From NCBI GenBank assembly GCA_001600055.1, contig BCIV01000001.1, positions 1,853,774-1,917,773 on the forward strand: DNA of 64,000 bases, written 5' to 3'. The stretch's first letter is position 1, and each line of letters begins with the position of its first letter. Source of the DNA: Filobasidium wieringae (taxonomy: Eukaryota > Basidiomycota > Tremellomycetes > Filobasidiales > Filobasidiaceae). This document shows, piece after piece, positions 33,634-46,096 of this stretch. The notes under the pieces were generated by a model. It was given only the letters and a program-made list of their open reading frames with translations. It searched no databases and was not told where the DNA came from. Position numbers and translations under genes: made by a program.

Positions 33634-36600
33634 TCAAGCCTGGCTTGGCTCGATTCTTCTCCTTTTGGTGCCAGCGGCAACGGCCTTGCCGATCTTGGAT
33701 TCCATGAAGGAGTAATTAGGGTCGCGATCGGTAATGAAGGGATGCCTCAGCAATTCTTCTGCCACAGGTCGATCCCGAGGGCTGGAAGCAAAGCATTTCT
33801 TGTTCAAGAAGTCATCTGCCACAGCTGACAGTGTTACGTCGTCTGGTACTGGTGGCGCAGCTCTTGTGTTTGCCAACTATATGCACAAAACAAATTTAGC
33901 ATCAGACTGAAAGATCCCTTTTTCGGGCGATCCTCACCTGGAACATTGCAGCTAGAGCTTCCATGTCTCCCCATGGTCTTCTCCCTGCCCACATCTCCAG
34001 AACCACACATCCTAAACTCCAGATATCCACTTTAGCCGAATATCCCTGCCCCTTGACGGAGTGAACAACTTCCGGGGCCATCCAGAAGACCGACCCCTTC
34101 AGGTTGGTGGAAATGATAGAGTCATATGCATCGTCTGTATAGGTGAAGTGAACTCAGTGACCATTACTTGTCATTTGCGAATACACACATACCGGTTCGT
34201 TTGCTGATACCGAAATCAGAAATCTTACATGTTCCCGTATGATCGACCAAAATGTTGTCCGCTTTCAAGTCCTATGCATCCAGATCGTGCCATGAGTAGC
34301 GCTCGAATCGGTAAGCTCATCGGACTTACTCGATGCAGAATGTTAAGAGAATGGAGATAAGCGAGACCATCCAGGATCTGCATGGTGAACGATTTTATAA
34401 CCTCCTCCTCGAACTTCTTGTGTTTCCGATATACAGATGCAACCGAACCACCAGGGACATATTCCAAGAAACTGTAACGAGCACGGAGATAAGTCCGGTC
34501 TGAAACCTTCGAAAGATACGTGTCCTGCAACTCACATCGACAGATACTCAGGAGACTCTTCCCAACCTAAATAAGCCACAACGTGAGGATGGTCGAGATC
34601 TTTTAGCAAAGCGATCTCCGACTTTAATGCTTCGATCATGCCCGTTTGTCGAGCATCTTCCCGCTCGCTGTCTGAAGCAGGCATTTCGACTTGTTTGACA
34701 GCGATCATATCTCCTGTGGTAGCGTTCAGCGCGAGATAGACCCGTCCATAAGTCCCTTTGCCGATCAGGTCTCCCTTGACCCAGGTCATGGTGACTATTT
34801 GTCGCGCGGATCAGCTAATAGTCGCTTTGCATTGACACGAAACATCGAACTAACCTGGCGTCCCATCAGGTGCCGTTTCTCCCGGTACGATATTTGGCAC
34901 CTTACCCTGCTGGATACCAGCTGGCGTGACTTCGACAAGCTTATGTCCCCACATGCTGGAAGACCGCTTACGTTCCAGCGACGTTCCTTGCTGCTTGACA
35001 GCAGGTGCTATTTTGCTCAAGTGTTTCTTGCGCCCTTCTGCCACGAATCGGATCGATTTACGGGCATCTGCCTTGTTGAAACCAGGCTGACGAGAGGCTT
35101 TGGGAGCAGGCATTATCGTGGCCTCGGCTTGAGCAGTAGCAGCTTCCTGAGTAGGATCTACAACTGTACCATCGACGACCGGTTTATCCAAGTCAATCTT
35201 GGGGAAGAATTCTTCCAATCGATCATAAACATCCTCTGCAGGGGGACGGAAGTTCCACTGATCCTTGGTTTTCGCAAAGGATTTAGCTCGCCTCAACCCG
35301 CCACCGCCACTCTCCTGAGTAAAGTCCGACTCTACAGTACCTGCTGTCGGGAACTCCGAGCTGGACGTAGAATTTGAAGTGTTCATCTGCGCGAGTGATG
35401 GCCGGGCTCCTTCCGTATCCAGCTTCAGGGAAGGCTTCGCAGCAACTCCGTTGCTTCCCTGCTCAGGCGAAATAAAGAAGAGGGTCTCTTCAGCCTCGTC
35501 TTCCAGATTGTCTGGAACATTTGGTAAGGAAGGACGGGAAGGCACAAGAGTGCCTTCTTCTCCACCTTCCAACATGCCCTGTAAATGACCTGACCATTCA
35601 TGAGCTCTGGCAGTGTTTCCCGAATCGTCCTCTTCATGCTCAACGTCAAATTCATCGAGTCTAACCGTAGATTCTGATCCGCGTGAAGAGGGTTCTTCTG
35701 GGTTTGTTCTAGGGGTGTTCAATGGGGGACTGGTGACCAAGTGAGCTTCATCGAGAACCTCGTAACCTTCCGTTTGATCAGACTGCCAATAGGGAGGGGC
35801 CTGAGCAAAGCTAGCTCGTCTACCATGGATAGCGCTCATCTGATTGGCAAGTTGAGCGGCACTCTCTGAGCCTCGCCTATCCATTCGAACAACAGGAGAA
35901 GGATGGGGTTCTGGGAACGCGAGTTCAGGGATGGGTGCACGTTGTGGGTTATACAGACGCGTAGCGTCCGCCGAGCGTATTCTTGCAAGATCATTTCGGT
36001 AAGACGGGTCCTGTTCCAGAGGAGGGTGAGAGATGGCGTGCCTTGGCCCCAAAGACCGCGTGTCGTAGTACGGAATCGGATCTGGACCTGGCTGTGTAGT
36101 TGCACTCCTGTGAATATTAGCGATAGATCGATTACTACGAAGAGATGATCCTGCTTGAGGAACCGGACCGCTTTGAGTGTGGTAGATCTGTTCTCGTCGA
36201 TCACGAATCGCAGGCTCCACTTGGTAGCCATAAGTAGCTCCTGGTGGTAGAACAGCTTGGAGTCCGTCATACGCTCCGAAGGGATCATTTGGGTCATCAC
36301 GAGCAGCTTGAGACGGTGTTCGATACGGATCACGTGCAGTAGGTGTAGGTGCTTGCCTCGACGATCCCGCCGAAAGGGATCCGAAAGTATACTCATATCG
36401 ACCGTCCACGGGACTCGTTTGAGTAGCGGTTTCCGAGCTTTCCTCGTTGCCCAAGTACGGCATACCAGAGTTCCACATACCAATCTTATTTTCCCATTGT
36501 GCTCGTCTTGCTTTACGCTCCTGCCCAACTCGCTTCTCCCGCTCTTTTTCCAGTACTTCAGCTTCCCTTTGGTGCCTCTCGATTCGTTCCCTGTCCTGTT

Positions 36601-39072
36601 CAGCAACTCGTCGTTCCCTTTCAACCGCCCGTTCTGCTGCCACCCTGTCCGCTTCTACTTGTCTTTGCCGGGCTTCCTGCTCTCTAGCCTGCATTGCTTC
36701 CCATGCAGCTTGTTCCTTCTGTTGCTCCTGCATGGCAACCCTTTCGTCTTCGCGCATCTGCACTAATTTTCGTCGTTCCCTGTCATCTTCCTCCTGCTGC
36801 ATGCGGTAGATCAAGGCCATATCCGCTTCGGTAGGCTCGCTTGGTGACGGTTCCCACTCGACCGCGTCGTAAGATGAAGCAGGGTCAACCTCCTTCCCGG
36901 GACTTTCTACCTGAGGGCGATCATGCATATAAGGATATGTATTAGGCAGACTCGGCCGATGGTTAGCCAGGATCGTCGATGCCGATACCATCCGTGAGTC
37001 GCCCTTATCGTTTGGGAAAGGTCCCAACGGCGTAGTCTGACCTCGCTTCAGAGTGCTATGGTTGTAGTCTAGACGCATTGCATTGCTACCTGATGCAGCT
37101 CCAGGCGGTGTGTGACTTCGTTCAAAGGGTGGTGGCGGTGATACATACATCCTGCTTCCACCTGGACGACTCTTTTCTTCTGCGGGACTTTGCGAGCCTC
37201 TACTGGTACTCGTGCTCGGCATCCGTCGACTACTTCGAGAGATCAAAGCATGGTGCCGGTTCAAGCTATGCGCCCCACCAACGCTCCCCGATGCACTCGC
37301 AGCGCTTTGTGCCGCTTGCGAGCTCAGACCGGGTGTCGTGTTGGGGTAGGAGTCGACAGGACTCGTCTCATATCCAAAGTCTCCTCGTCCTCCAAACTTC
37401 TCACTAGCACTCGATACACTTCCAGACTTCGAATGCCGACTTCCTCCACCTCCAGTCGCCCTTATCATTCTGTCGCCCGCTCCACTGGCTGAGCTCACGC
37501 TAAAAGTCTTACGTGACAGTTCTGCAGGTGATCCTAGCGTGTATCCGGTGTTGGTGATAGGTAGTCCGGGCAGAGGTAGACCATTTATCAACCCATGCCC
37601 TGTCGGGGGAGGTATAGCTGCGCTCGATGGAGATGGGGCCATTGATGTTTGCATGATCAGGAATTTTAGAGTACCTTTGGCATCTCCTTGTTTCTTGCAC
37701 AGCTCAAACAATTCTGATCGACCAACAGAGTCTTGTTCAGGCGCCTCCCCTATGTCCGTACGATATAGCTCAAGACTAGGATGATCGTCGTCCCTGAAAC
37801 GGAGCTATGCAAAACGATGTGAAGACTCGATCAACCTTACTGCAATCACGTTTTGGTTGACACTAAACTTGCCTTCGCAAACACCCTCTCCATGATCGCC
37901 TCAGAACTTCCCATCCCGCTCACATCCACCACACTGAAATTCTCATTGTCGACTGTCACCGCTAGGCGTACGCTTCCTAATCTCTGCGGACTAGGAGCAG
38001 AGCTTGCCACCGAAACCATCGACGATCCAGAAGTAGCGGAAGGAATAGGTGGTAAAGCGTGACTAGGATTGATCATTCCGTTGTTATTGTTCCCCGAATT
38101 ACTTCCTGGAACGACCTGACTCATCCCGGAAACCTGTTTCGGTCGAGGAGGAAGCATCGGCAAGCCTTCATGTCGCCGTCTATATCCCTCTGCCGTCCCA
38201 GAATTAGAGCCGACAGAGTTCTTATGAGTCAACTGAGAGTATGTCATGGAAGGGGAAGAAGGAGAGGAAGAATGGATGGGGGACGAAGCAACTCCTGTTG
38301 TCGCGGTGTTATTTGCCGACTTATGTAAGAACGAGCTACCTCCAGGTTGTTGATACCCATTACCCATTCCAAAGCCGGTCGTTATCGATACATTTGGTCT
38401 TCCGGGAGCCGGAAGTCCCGCAGAAGCAGGAGGAGGAGGAATTGGATAAGCAGGAGGAGTGTGCAACTTGGGCAAAGTCCTTTCCCCATTGCCCGACTGC
38501 GTCATCGATGAAATAGGCAAACCGGTAGTGTTGAGCGATATTGGTTTCACAAATCGAAGGTTCGAAGCCGTCATCATTCCAGGTACCACCGAACTGGCAG
38601 GTAACGATGCTTGATTGGAAGGAGGATTGAGCGGTAACATGTTTCCTACTGTCCCCGAAGATCCGCCGGTAGAACCACCTTGAGCCATAGGCAACTGGCT
38701 TCGGGTTGGCGGCGAAGTGCTGACGATACTGGCACTATCTGTATTCCGACCCTGATCAAACGGTCCGGACCCGTCGTCTTTTCTCATTCCGGATGGTGGA
38801 TGACCTTGTTGAGGCAGTCCAGAAATCGCAGGAGTAGGTGGTTGAGCTGTGATCGTGACTCCGGTACTTTGCGGTGCAATTGATTTGATTTCAGATTGCT
38901 TTACCAGATGGGAAGCAGCCTTTTCGTCCATAGAGGATGCGCTATCTTCATCGCTGTCTGGATTAGCGACGATGAGGTTCAGATTCGGTGGAGGTCGACG
39001 AGTCCGAAGTGAACCCATCGTCCGGGGACCTTGAGGACCTTGGAGATTGTTGGGAGATCGGCGGGTAGACAT
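33634..39072 (-). CDS. BCK1: BCK1-type MAPKKK of the cell-wall-integrity pathway
   Basis: Large minus-strand gene. The N-terminal third is disordered (Ser/Pro/Thr-rich) and ends in a Ras-association-like segment, [20 protein letters not shown] then [20 protein letters not shown] long disordered middle includes an Arg/Glu-rich coiled coil (about 36830-36490). The kinase domain is at the C-terminus: [81 protein letters not shown] and [19 protein letters not shown]. It ends with [12 protein letters not shown]. The kinase should phosphorylate the MAPKK (MKK1/2 type) downstream of protein kinase C. Kinase introns interrupt after HR and at several other sites. Confidence 0.92.
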
Positions 39073-39582
39073 TCTTTAGGTGTCTAATATGAAAAGGAGC
39101 CCCTTTTGTCCAAGATCTCGACGAATCTTTCCAGGAAGGATATCGACTCGCTAGCTGACTGGGCTGAACGCACCACGGTCTACGGAAAAGTTCACCAAGA
39201 CCGAGATCACCTAGCTCGAATCGCCTAACCGAAGTCAATCAGACGGTTGAATCTTCAGTCCCTTTCAATATGAGCTTCTCTGACGTTTCCCCGCTCAGAT
39301 AGCTGAGATGATCAAGCAATCCAAAGGTCGCATTCCCCTTAAACTCGTTCGTGTCTCGCAGTTGGCCGATGACGATGTGAAGGCCCTTTTTCGCGGATGA
39401 AAGGAGGTGTCAAGAGAGAGTCCTAAAGTGAATCTTGAGGAGAGGAAAGTGCTATACAACAAGCGGATCTGATCTGTCAGATGTAACAAGAGCCGAATAG
39501 GGATTCCATAGGGCCATAGGATGATGTCGGCTCAAGGATAGCACGCTAGCATGGCCGGCCATATTGACCGATAATACATAAT
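39073..39582. other. Upstream region of BCK1
   Basis: 510 bases, no gene recognised; presumed BCK1 promoter. A short minus-strand frame (39295-39489) looks random. Confidence 0.4.
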
Positions 39583-40034
39583 TCAAGCGGCCTCGGGTTC
39601 AGAACGCATATTTGTGTCTGTGATCTGTTTCACAAGGCTTGCGCGGTGAAACAAAGAGTCGCGATAAGGATGTTTCACTTGACTGCCGTGCCGTTCTCGC
39701 CTCATTAGTCCTTTGAGTTGTTCCCAAGGAGAAGGGAATCTTCCTTTCATGATTTGAATGGGCGAGAGCATCGCCTGAACGGTTTATAACTATTTATGCG
39801 AAGACGTCGATGCAAACGGTGAAATCACAAGATCGCGAAGCATTCCAGGCTCGAGCATTTTGCCCATCATGACCATACTGTCCAATGGAATTGCGCCAAT
39901 CTTATTTTGCATGGCCGTATCGGTTAGAGCGTGAGTATAAACGGGTCTGTACATCATCAGTTCTGGTGACTGATATATTTGTTCATTAGTGCCGAAGTTC
40001 ACGCTGGACCGGAAACAATGGACCGCTCGAATTT
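39583..40034 (-). pseudogene. 5'-truncated remnant or partial gene of unknown family
   Basis: Two minus-strand segments join in frame. The first, 40034-39829, reads EIRAVHCFRSSVNFGTNEQ, then ELMMYRPVYTHALTDTAMQN and KIGAIPLDSMVMMGKMLEPG. A 54-base intron (donor gtgatttc, acceptor gttcag) leads to 39774-39583 (SPIQIMKGRFPSPWEQLKGL and a stop at 39583). The reading is strongly protein-like, but no in-frame ATG precedes it. Upstream sequence is taken up by the start of the plus-strand gene at 40075. Either a first exon overlaps that gene or the 5' part was lost. The family is not recognised. An alternative start at the Met pair of ELMMYR would give a short intact protein. Confidence 0.4.
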
Positions 40035-40074
40035 CTGCATGAAAGATTGGTCAGACATGGCTTGCAAGTATACT

Positions 40075-41118
40075 ATGATAGGTCAGTAGGAAGATGTTCC
40101 TATCGCCTGGTACACCAGTAAAAATTGACGTTTGATTGGCAAAGGTATCTTCTGCTTCCTTGGAGTGATAGGAATCGCTGCCCCAAGCTATATGTGGTAC
40201 CATCACCGCCGCCGTCAAACCCAATTTGAAACTCGTCTAGAAACGCTACCTTCCGAACGAGCCGCCACTGCCGCTGCTTTGGCATTCGGAACCGATCCTG
40301 AAAAACTCACTCGACCTCAACAACTCGCTTATGAAGGAAAAAGAGCGTGGAGGGAAGGCATCCATCCTAGTCGACCAGGATCAAGGGCCAGTAGTTTTGG
40401 AAGTTCTTTCGTCAGCAGAGATGCAGAGTTAGGAGTCCCGATGGTCGAATATCAGCATCGTTATGGGGCTTCTCCTGTCCCCAGCACGACTTCCACTGCC
40501 ACCCCGATGCAGCACTCCGACCCCTTCAATTTCCCGACACAAGATGTGCAGAGAAGCCGATCGATCACGCCGAAGCAGTACGAAACGGCTCATCAAGGTG
40601 CGAAACCCTTGGCCACTCAGTCATACGGGTTCCACCTACCTCGACCTCAAGCTGGCCGAGCTCGGACTTATTCCCTTACCATCAAAGCTGAACAAAGCTT
40701 CAACGATGGCTCTGTCCCACCTCCCGTCCCGCCTATGCCTCAAACTGCGCGTAATCCAGAGTTCAGGGAGAACTCGGTTCATAATTCCGACCGAAAGCTT
40801 CGAAGACGGTCAGCTTCCTTTTCCGCAGTGGACTTCCGGGGACCGGGGAGGATCACCGTAGCGTTTGACGTCCCATCTCCACCCCAACCTCCTCGGATAG
40901 TCAAGCATAGACGATCGCAATCCGGTTTCGTGGTCTCGCGACCTTCATCAGCAGCTTCCTCTAGAACCTCCTTTTCTACCGAACGTTCTGGCGCCAGAAA
41001 ACTTGACCATAGCGCTTCAAGTAGCGTAGATCTTAAAGGGTTAGGAAGCAATAATATTGGGCCATCTTGGCACCGGGAGAGAATGGCTCGAGCGAGTTCA
41101 AGCGGTAGCTCCGGATGA
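40075..41118 (+). CDS. Conserved-looking membrane-anchored protein of unknown function
   Basis: A two-exon model fits: a 7-base first exon (ATG at 40075), intron 40082-40144, then an uninterrupted frame to 41118. The N-terminus is a single membrane helix (MIGIFCFLGVIGIAAPSYMW) followed by basic YHHRRRQ. Then come a helical segment (TRLETLPSERAATAAALAFG), LTRPQQLAYEGKRAWREGIH, and a long disordered Ser/Arg/Pro-rich tail. The acceptor aaag is weak, so the first exon is uncertain; without it the frame has no ATG at its start. No family is recognised. The gene converges on SLX4 with 79 bases between stop codons. Confidence 0.6.
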
Positions 41119-41197
41119 GGCTCGATGGGTATACTAGATGTCATGCTAGATTCGATGATACATTGTAAGGGTATTGCGAGTGCAACGATGTGATGGT

Positions 41198-44100
41198 TCA
41201 ATGACGTGCTCGAGGTCCACCAGTAGGGTCCTCCGAAAAGAACGCGATAGACTACCCGCATCATAGCATGTCGATCAGTCTCCAGGAACCAAGTCCCCTA
41301 AAATGACCCAACTCATTCTCACCTGCTCATCCAGATATTGTCGTAAAACCTTTTTCCAACCAACACCATGTATTCCCATATCCTCTCCTCGTTTCACAAG
41401 ATCGTCAAAATACAATGGCTAAGATTTGGCACGATCAGCTGGAGAGAATCGTTAAGAATCTATGCTCTTGTGGCTTACTTCATAACGCAAGATTTTCATG
41501 TGGATAATCGTATCGTCAACCATCATTTTTCTGAATGCTGTATATAGTTGTTCTAGCGTCATCGGAGGCGGCTTGACTGCTTTCTTCTTCTTGCCCTTCG
41601 TCGCCGTTGTTTCAATATCGAGATCCGCTAACGGCACTTCGTCGGAGGACACCTCTTCGCTCTCTGCAAGATCTGGTGTTTTGCTCTTGCGAACCCTTTT
41701 GACCTTGGTTCCGCTGATACCTGTAGTTTTCTTCGTCTTCTTGGTAGTATCTATCGTGCCAAGAGGATTGAGAGCCGCCCAGCAGAGTTCAAGCTGACGA
41801 ATCATTGTAACCTTGATCTTGCTGATTTTGAATCCATACTTTGCCACGCCCTTCTACAGAGTATGGATCGAAATGTGAGTACCAATGCAAACCCGCTTAC
41901 AATGATGACTCACTTGAAGCTGAATCAGTTCCCATGGCGTGTAATCTGGCATACCTCGCTTCATCAAATCTTCTCTGCTTTCCGCCTGTCCAGCTTTAGG
42001 GGGTGGGGTCTTGACCCTTGGAATAGATTCAGCTATAACCTCTTCTGCTTCCTCACTAAGTGGGGAAGACTCCCGATCCACAGGAAGACTACCCGGCTCG
42101 AAATGCATCAAGCCTTCTTGATCGCCCATATCGTTCTCCAGCTCATCGGCGTCGAGGGAATACCGAGACCAAGCATCATCATCTAACTCAATACCGCTCG
42201 AATCAGGTTCTGCCTGCCTGACAGGTGGAGGCGGAGAGGGAGACCAATGTAAATCATTGAACACACCAAAGGCATCAGGATCTTCGTAGTGTTGAAACGA
42301 TTGATGTGTATCGAGAATCTCGACGTCACTGGACTTGCTACTGCCGTATCGCTGGGATGGCGCTGCTGGCGAGCGAGATCCCTGATGACCAAACCCCCCT
42401 GATAGGGGTGTATCATCGAATAAATCGACGTCAACAGCCTCCTGAGCGTCATGCTGCATAAAGCCGTTGGACTTCGTCAAGTCTGCTATCGTCGGGTTCA
42501 TTGCTTCGATGAGGTCCACCGATCGTTTTCTTTTCCTAACAGAGGAGGAGGCACTTCTCGCGCTGTCTTGTCTTCTCCAAGAGCTTTCTCCTACCGAGTC
42601 AGGTTGCACTGCAGGCAAGTTGTACCCGGTACCAATCTGAGGTAGATCTTCCAAACCTTCCTCTTCTCTAAGGAAACGACGAGTTTCAACATCATCGACA
42701 GTGTCATCAATTTCTATAACTTCGCCTTTCTCAAACCCCCGCGGCCGCTCCCCAAAGTCCTCCTCCCGTCCCATTCCTCGCGAACCGCCCTGCAAGTCCC
42801 AGTCCCGCTCCTTGCTCCACAGCCGACTTGGTTCGTTTGGTTTCAGGTTGATGTTCGTTTCCGGAGGAAGAGTAACCCTCTTCTCCCTCCGCCCATCGAA
42901 AGGGCTCTTCCGCCTTTTCTTCAGAGATAACATCGCGATCAGCCGAGACCTGAGCTGCGCCCCAAAGAGAGGTGGATGCATTTAGATCTCGTTTGGGTGC
43001 CAAGCCTGCTAATCGTGAAGAGACGAAATTTTGCGTAGGAGGAGCAGGGGGACTACTAGATCTCTCCCTCGATCGCGTGATCCCATTAGACCCCCAAGTA
43101 GGAGAACCCAAAGACTCAGGCCGACCCAAACTCCCCTCCCTTTCATCCCTCATTATCCCCGTCTCACTTCCACTCCAATCCCCAGCCCCAAACATATCCC
43201 CCAACCTCCTCTCCACTTCCATCTCAAGCGGAACCCCTCCTTCTCTCAAATCAGCTTTCAAGACCCGCACATCGACCGGCCCCACTACCTTTTTCTGGAC
43301 TTTTCTTTTCTTCGTCCCTCTTCCAAGCCCATCCAGACCTCCGAGGACAATCTTCCCCGCTGAATCATACGTCTTCAAATCCGGTTGCGCTAGTGCGATA
43401 GATTGAAGCAGAGTGGTCTGTGTTGCAGCAATCGCTTCGGAGGCGGAAGGGGGATCTTTGAGTGCTTTGGTGACGAGAACGGTGATTTCTGGTAACGACA
43501 GAGGAAGGAGGGTCTTGTTCTCCTTGCAGGCAAGGATATGTTTCTGTACAGCAGTATTTCACTCGATCAGCTTTCTATCAATTCCCCCCTGCCCTGCCGT
43601 TGAAGCAGGAGACTATCGACTCACCCATTTCGTCTTTAGGAACTGTCGTCCGACCCATTTAGTTCCACAAACCACACATCCTTCCAATCTCTTCATCTCC
43701 GTGTCCGATACGGGGTAAGGAGGAAGGACTTCCGGCTCTTTCTTTTTCTTCTCCTTTTTCTCCTTCAGAGCTGCTGGGTCTTTCGTGACGGAGGTCTTCG
43801 AGACTGAAGGACCGGGATCGTTTTGAGGAAAGACTGGAATGGAGGTAGAGGAGGAAGATACGGTAGAGACTGATCGACTGATGGGCCCTTTTCCCTTCCC
43901 TCCGGTCACTGAGAAACTAGGTCGTTTGATCCCTTCTACGGGATGGTTTGGTTCATACTTGTATTTATCCAGAACAGGTCTTTTAGCTTGTTCAGCCGGG
44001 ATACTATCCACTAACTCGATCCCCGATTCGCTGGAAGAATCTCCCTTGTCTAGGAGCTCCGGTTGACTGCTAAGAAGCTCTATGATCTCCCGCCTAGGTG

Positions 44101-44434
44101 ATGTAGCCTTATCATCCGTCGTTTCAGCGATCCGCGTTTGATCAAGAGAAGCAGCTTTGAGCGCTCGGTATTTAGAAGCTTGGGAGATCCAGGATGCTTG
44201 GCGATCTGGTTCGGAATCCGGTACGACATCTTCATCGCTTGAACCCTGACTTTCGATGGTCACCACACTCTTGGTAGAGAGTTTACTCGCGCTCCTTTCC
44301 CTTGCTCGGCCGGCAGGTGTGCCATTCCTTAAGACTACGTCCTCTTTCATTGATTTCTGTAGTTCCGACTCCAGCGAATCGGAGCGGTACCGATTCCGTG
44401 TTTCCTGAACATCTTTGGCTGTAGTGAACGACAT
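41198..44434 (-). CDS. SLX4: SLX4, scaffold of structure-specific DNA endonuclease
   Basis: Minus strand, start taken at MSFTTAKDVQETRNRYRSD (44434). An upstream in-frame ATG at 44542 would add 36 residues. The middle is mostly disordered and acidic. A C/H zinc-finger-like segment (VVCGTKWVGRQFLKTKWKH) is conserved in fungal members. The C-terminal SAP-like/CCD region has MPDYTPWELIQLQKGVAKYG and KISKIKVTMIRQLELCWAAL. Across two more introns it continues ILRYEPLYFDDLVKRGED, KVLRQYLDEQ and SIAFFSEDP, ending at 41198. The YEPL and LDEQ-SI motifs are characteristic of the SLX1-binding end. SLX4 partners SLX1 to cut branched DNA such as Holliday junctions and stalled forks. Confidence 0.85.
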
Positions 44435-44901
44435 GATACCCAGCCTTCTTCCTTTAGACGGAGCTTGTTGCAAGAAGAAGGCGGAGAGGAGATGCTGGCG
44501 GGCTGTGGTGGTTGAGGTTACCCGCCAGCGGGACAAGAGCATGAGGGTGCGTTAGGGTGTGTATATGTGTTGAACAGTGTTGCAAGGCTTTCGAGCTCGA
44601 AGATGAACGACAAAGTAGATCGAGGCAATCTCAAGTGATTCGATTTGTTTGTTTATGTTGTTTTTGGCCGAGGATAACACGTCATTACAATTATACGTCA
44701 CAACTCAAGTTAGGCTTTGATAACAGCTTTCACATTATCAACCTCCTCAACTAATTCAGGCAATGTCCGGGACAGGCTGTGACATAATTCCCACATCTTC
44801 ATCACACATACTCTGCTCAGACATATTACTACCTGGATCATAGCTTTACCCTCTCACCTATCCTCTCAGCAAGCCAAAAAAGAAGATCCTAGCAAACAAA
44901 A
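44435..44901. promoter_or_regulatory. Divergent promoter of SLX4 and RPB5
   Basis: 467 bases between two outward-facing start codons; AT-rich toward RPB5. No gene seen, apart from a possible N-terminal extension of SLX4 to 44542. Confidence 0.4.
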
Positions 44902-46096
44902 ATGGACGGCAGTGAAGATCGAGAAGCTCAAACCGCATGGAAGGTCTTCCGAACAGTGCACGAGATGTTGGACGACCGAGTAAGTTAGCTTCTCGAGGAC
45001 ATTGCTCCGGCTCATTACGGGAGCTATTAGTTTCCCAAGCCAAGATACTCATTATCACTTCTGGCGTTCTGATAGGGTTACAACGTAGATGAAAACGCCA
45101 AGACGATTAGTTTCAACGCTTTCAGGGACGAATTTGCAGCGAACGGAGCTCCCGAGTAATTATCCTTTTTATCCCATCTCTGAACTCGTTTTCATTTACT
45201 CAAAATCCATTCTGCTTTATACGTCACAGCCGAAACGGGATGAGTAATTTTTATTCGAGAAAAGACGATCCAAGCAAAACCATCTACGTCTCATTCACCG
45301 ATGTAGAAAACGTTGCGAAGAAAGATATCCGAACGTTAGTTCATTTCCCCTGGTCTTCTGAACCTTATTAGAGGAAACTAATGTTTTTTCTACATTGTTT
45401 TCGGAATTAGGTTCGTCAACGTGATGGAAGACAAACGTTCTGACAGGGGGATCATGTTGTATAGGAAGAAACTTACTCCTTCCGCTCGAAAAGTGAGACC
45501 TCGATCTCCTTCCTCTGTACCACTTGCTGACTGATCCTTCCCATCTTCCTCCTCTTCCTCCTCTTCCTCTTCCTCCTCTTCCTCTCCCTTTCACCTCACT
45601 CCGGTTCCTCCCGTTCCCTTCCGCTACAACAGACTATTCAAGAATTGCAAGGAGATTACAAAATCGAGGAATACGCAGAAGCAGATTTGGTAGTGAACAT
45701 CACCAAACATTTCTTAGTACCCCGACATACAATCATGAGCGATGCGGACAAGAAGGAGTTGTTACAGCGATAGTACGTCCCCCACCCATTTCATCATTTT
45801 TGTCGAAACGGTTTGGACGAGGAGACTGATCAGATCTCACGTCTGTGCGTTCGATGATCGATTCGTTTGATAGCCGATTAAAGGATACTCAATTGCCAAG
45901 GATTCAATTGTCCGATCCCGTTGCAAGGTACTACGGTCTGAAGCGAGGTCAGGTGATGAAGATCGATAGGGAGAGTGAGACGGCGGGAAGGTGAGTGTTC
46001 TTCTTCTTCTACCATTTTTACTTGAAATCGTTCCCCCGGAGCCTGATCGTGGTTTATCTTCGAAATAGGTATATCACTTACCGTGTTGGATTCTGA
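44902..46096 (+). CDS. RPB5: RNA polymerase I/II/III shared subunit RPB5 (ABC27)
   Basis: Multi-exon gene starting [20 protein letters not shown] then [20 protein letters not shown], the Rpb5 jaw domain. Next are [36 protein letters not shown] and [16 protein letters not shown]. The C-terminal assembly domain is [40 protein letters not shown], then [19 protein letters not shown] and a last exon RYITYRVGF. Family length and order are complete. One intron (about 45493-45632) holds a long TCC/TTC repeat. The protein is essential in all three nuclear polymerases. Confidence 0.95.

Noticed and set aside
35836..36624. Minus-strand 262-codon frame within BCK1
   Set aside because: It overlaps the 953-codon BCK1 exon in another frame and has no recognisable content; a shadow of biased coding sequence.
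36257..36766. Plus-strand 169-codon frame with many Leu and Ser
   Set aside because: It is antisense to the charged coiled coil of BCK1, which yields Leu/Ser-rich readings by composition.
45524..45610. TCC/TTC repeat as a separate element
   Set aside because: It lies inside an RPB5 intron as part of its pyrimidine-rich tract; a simple microsatellite.
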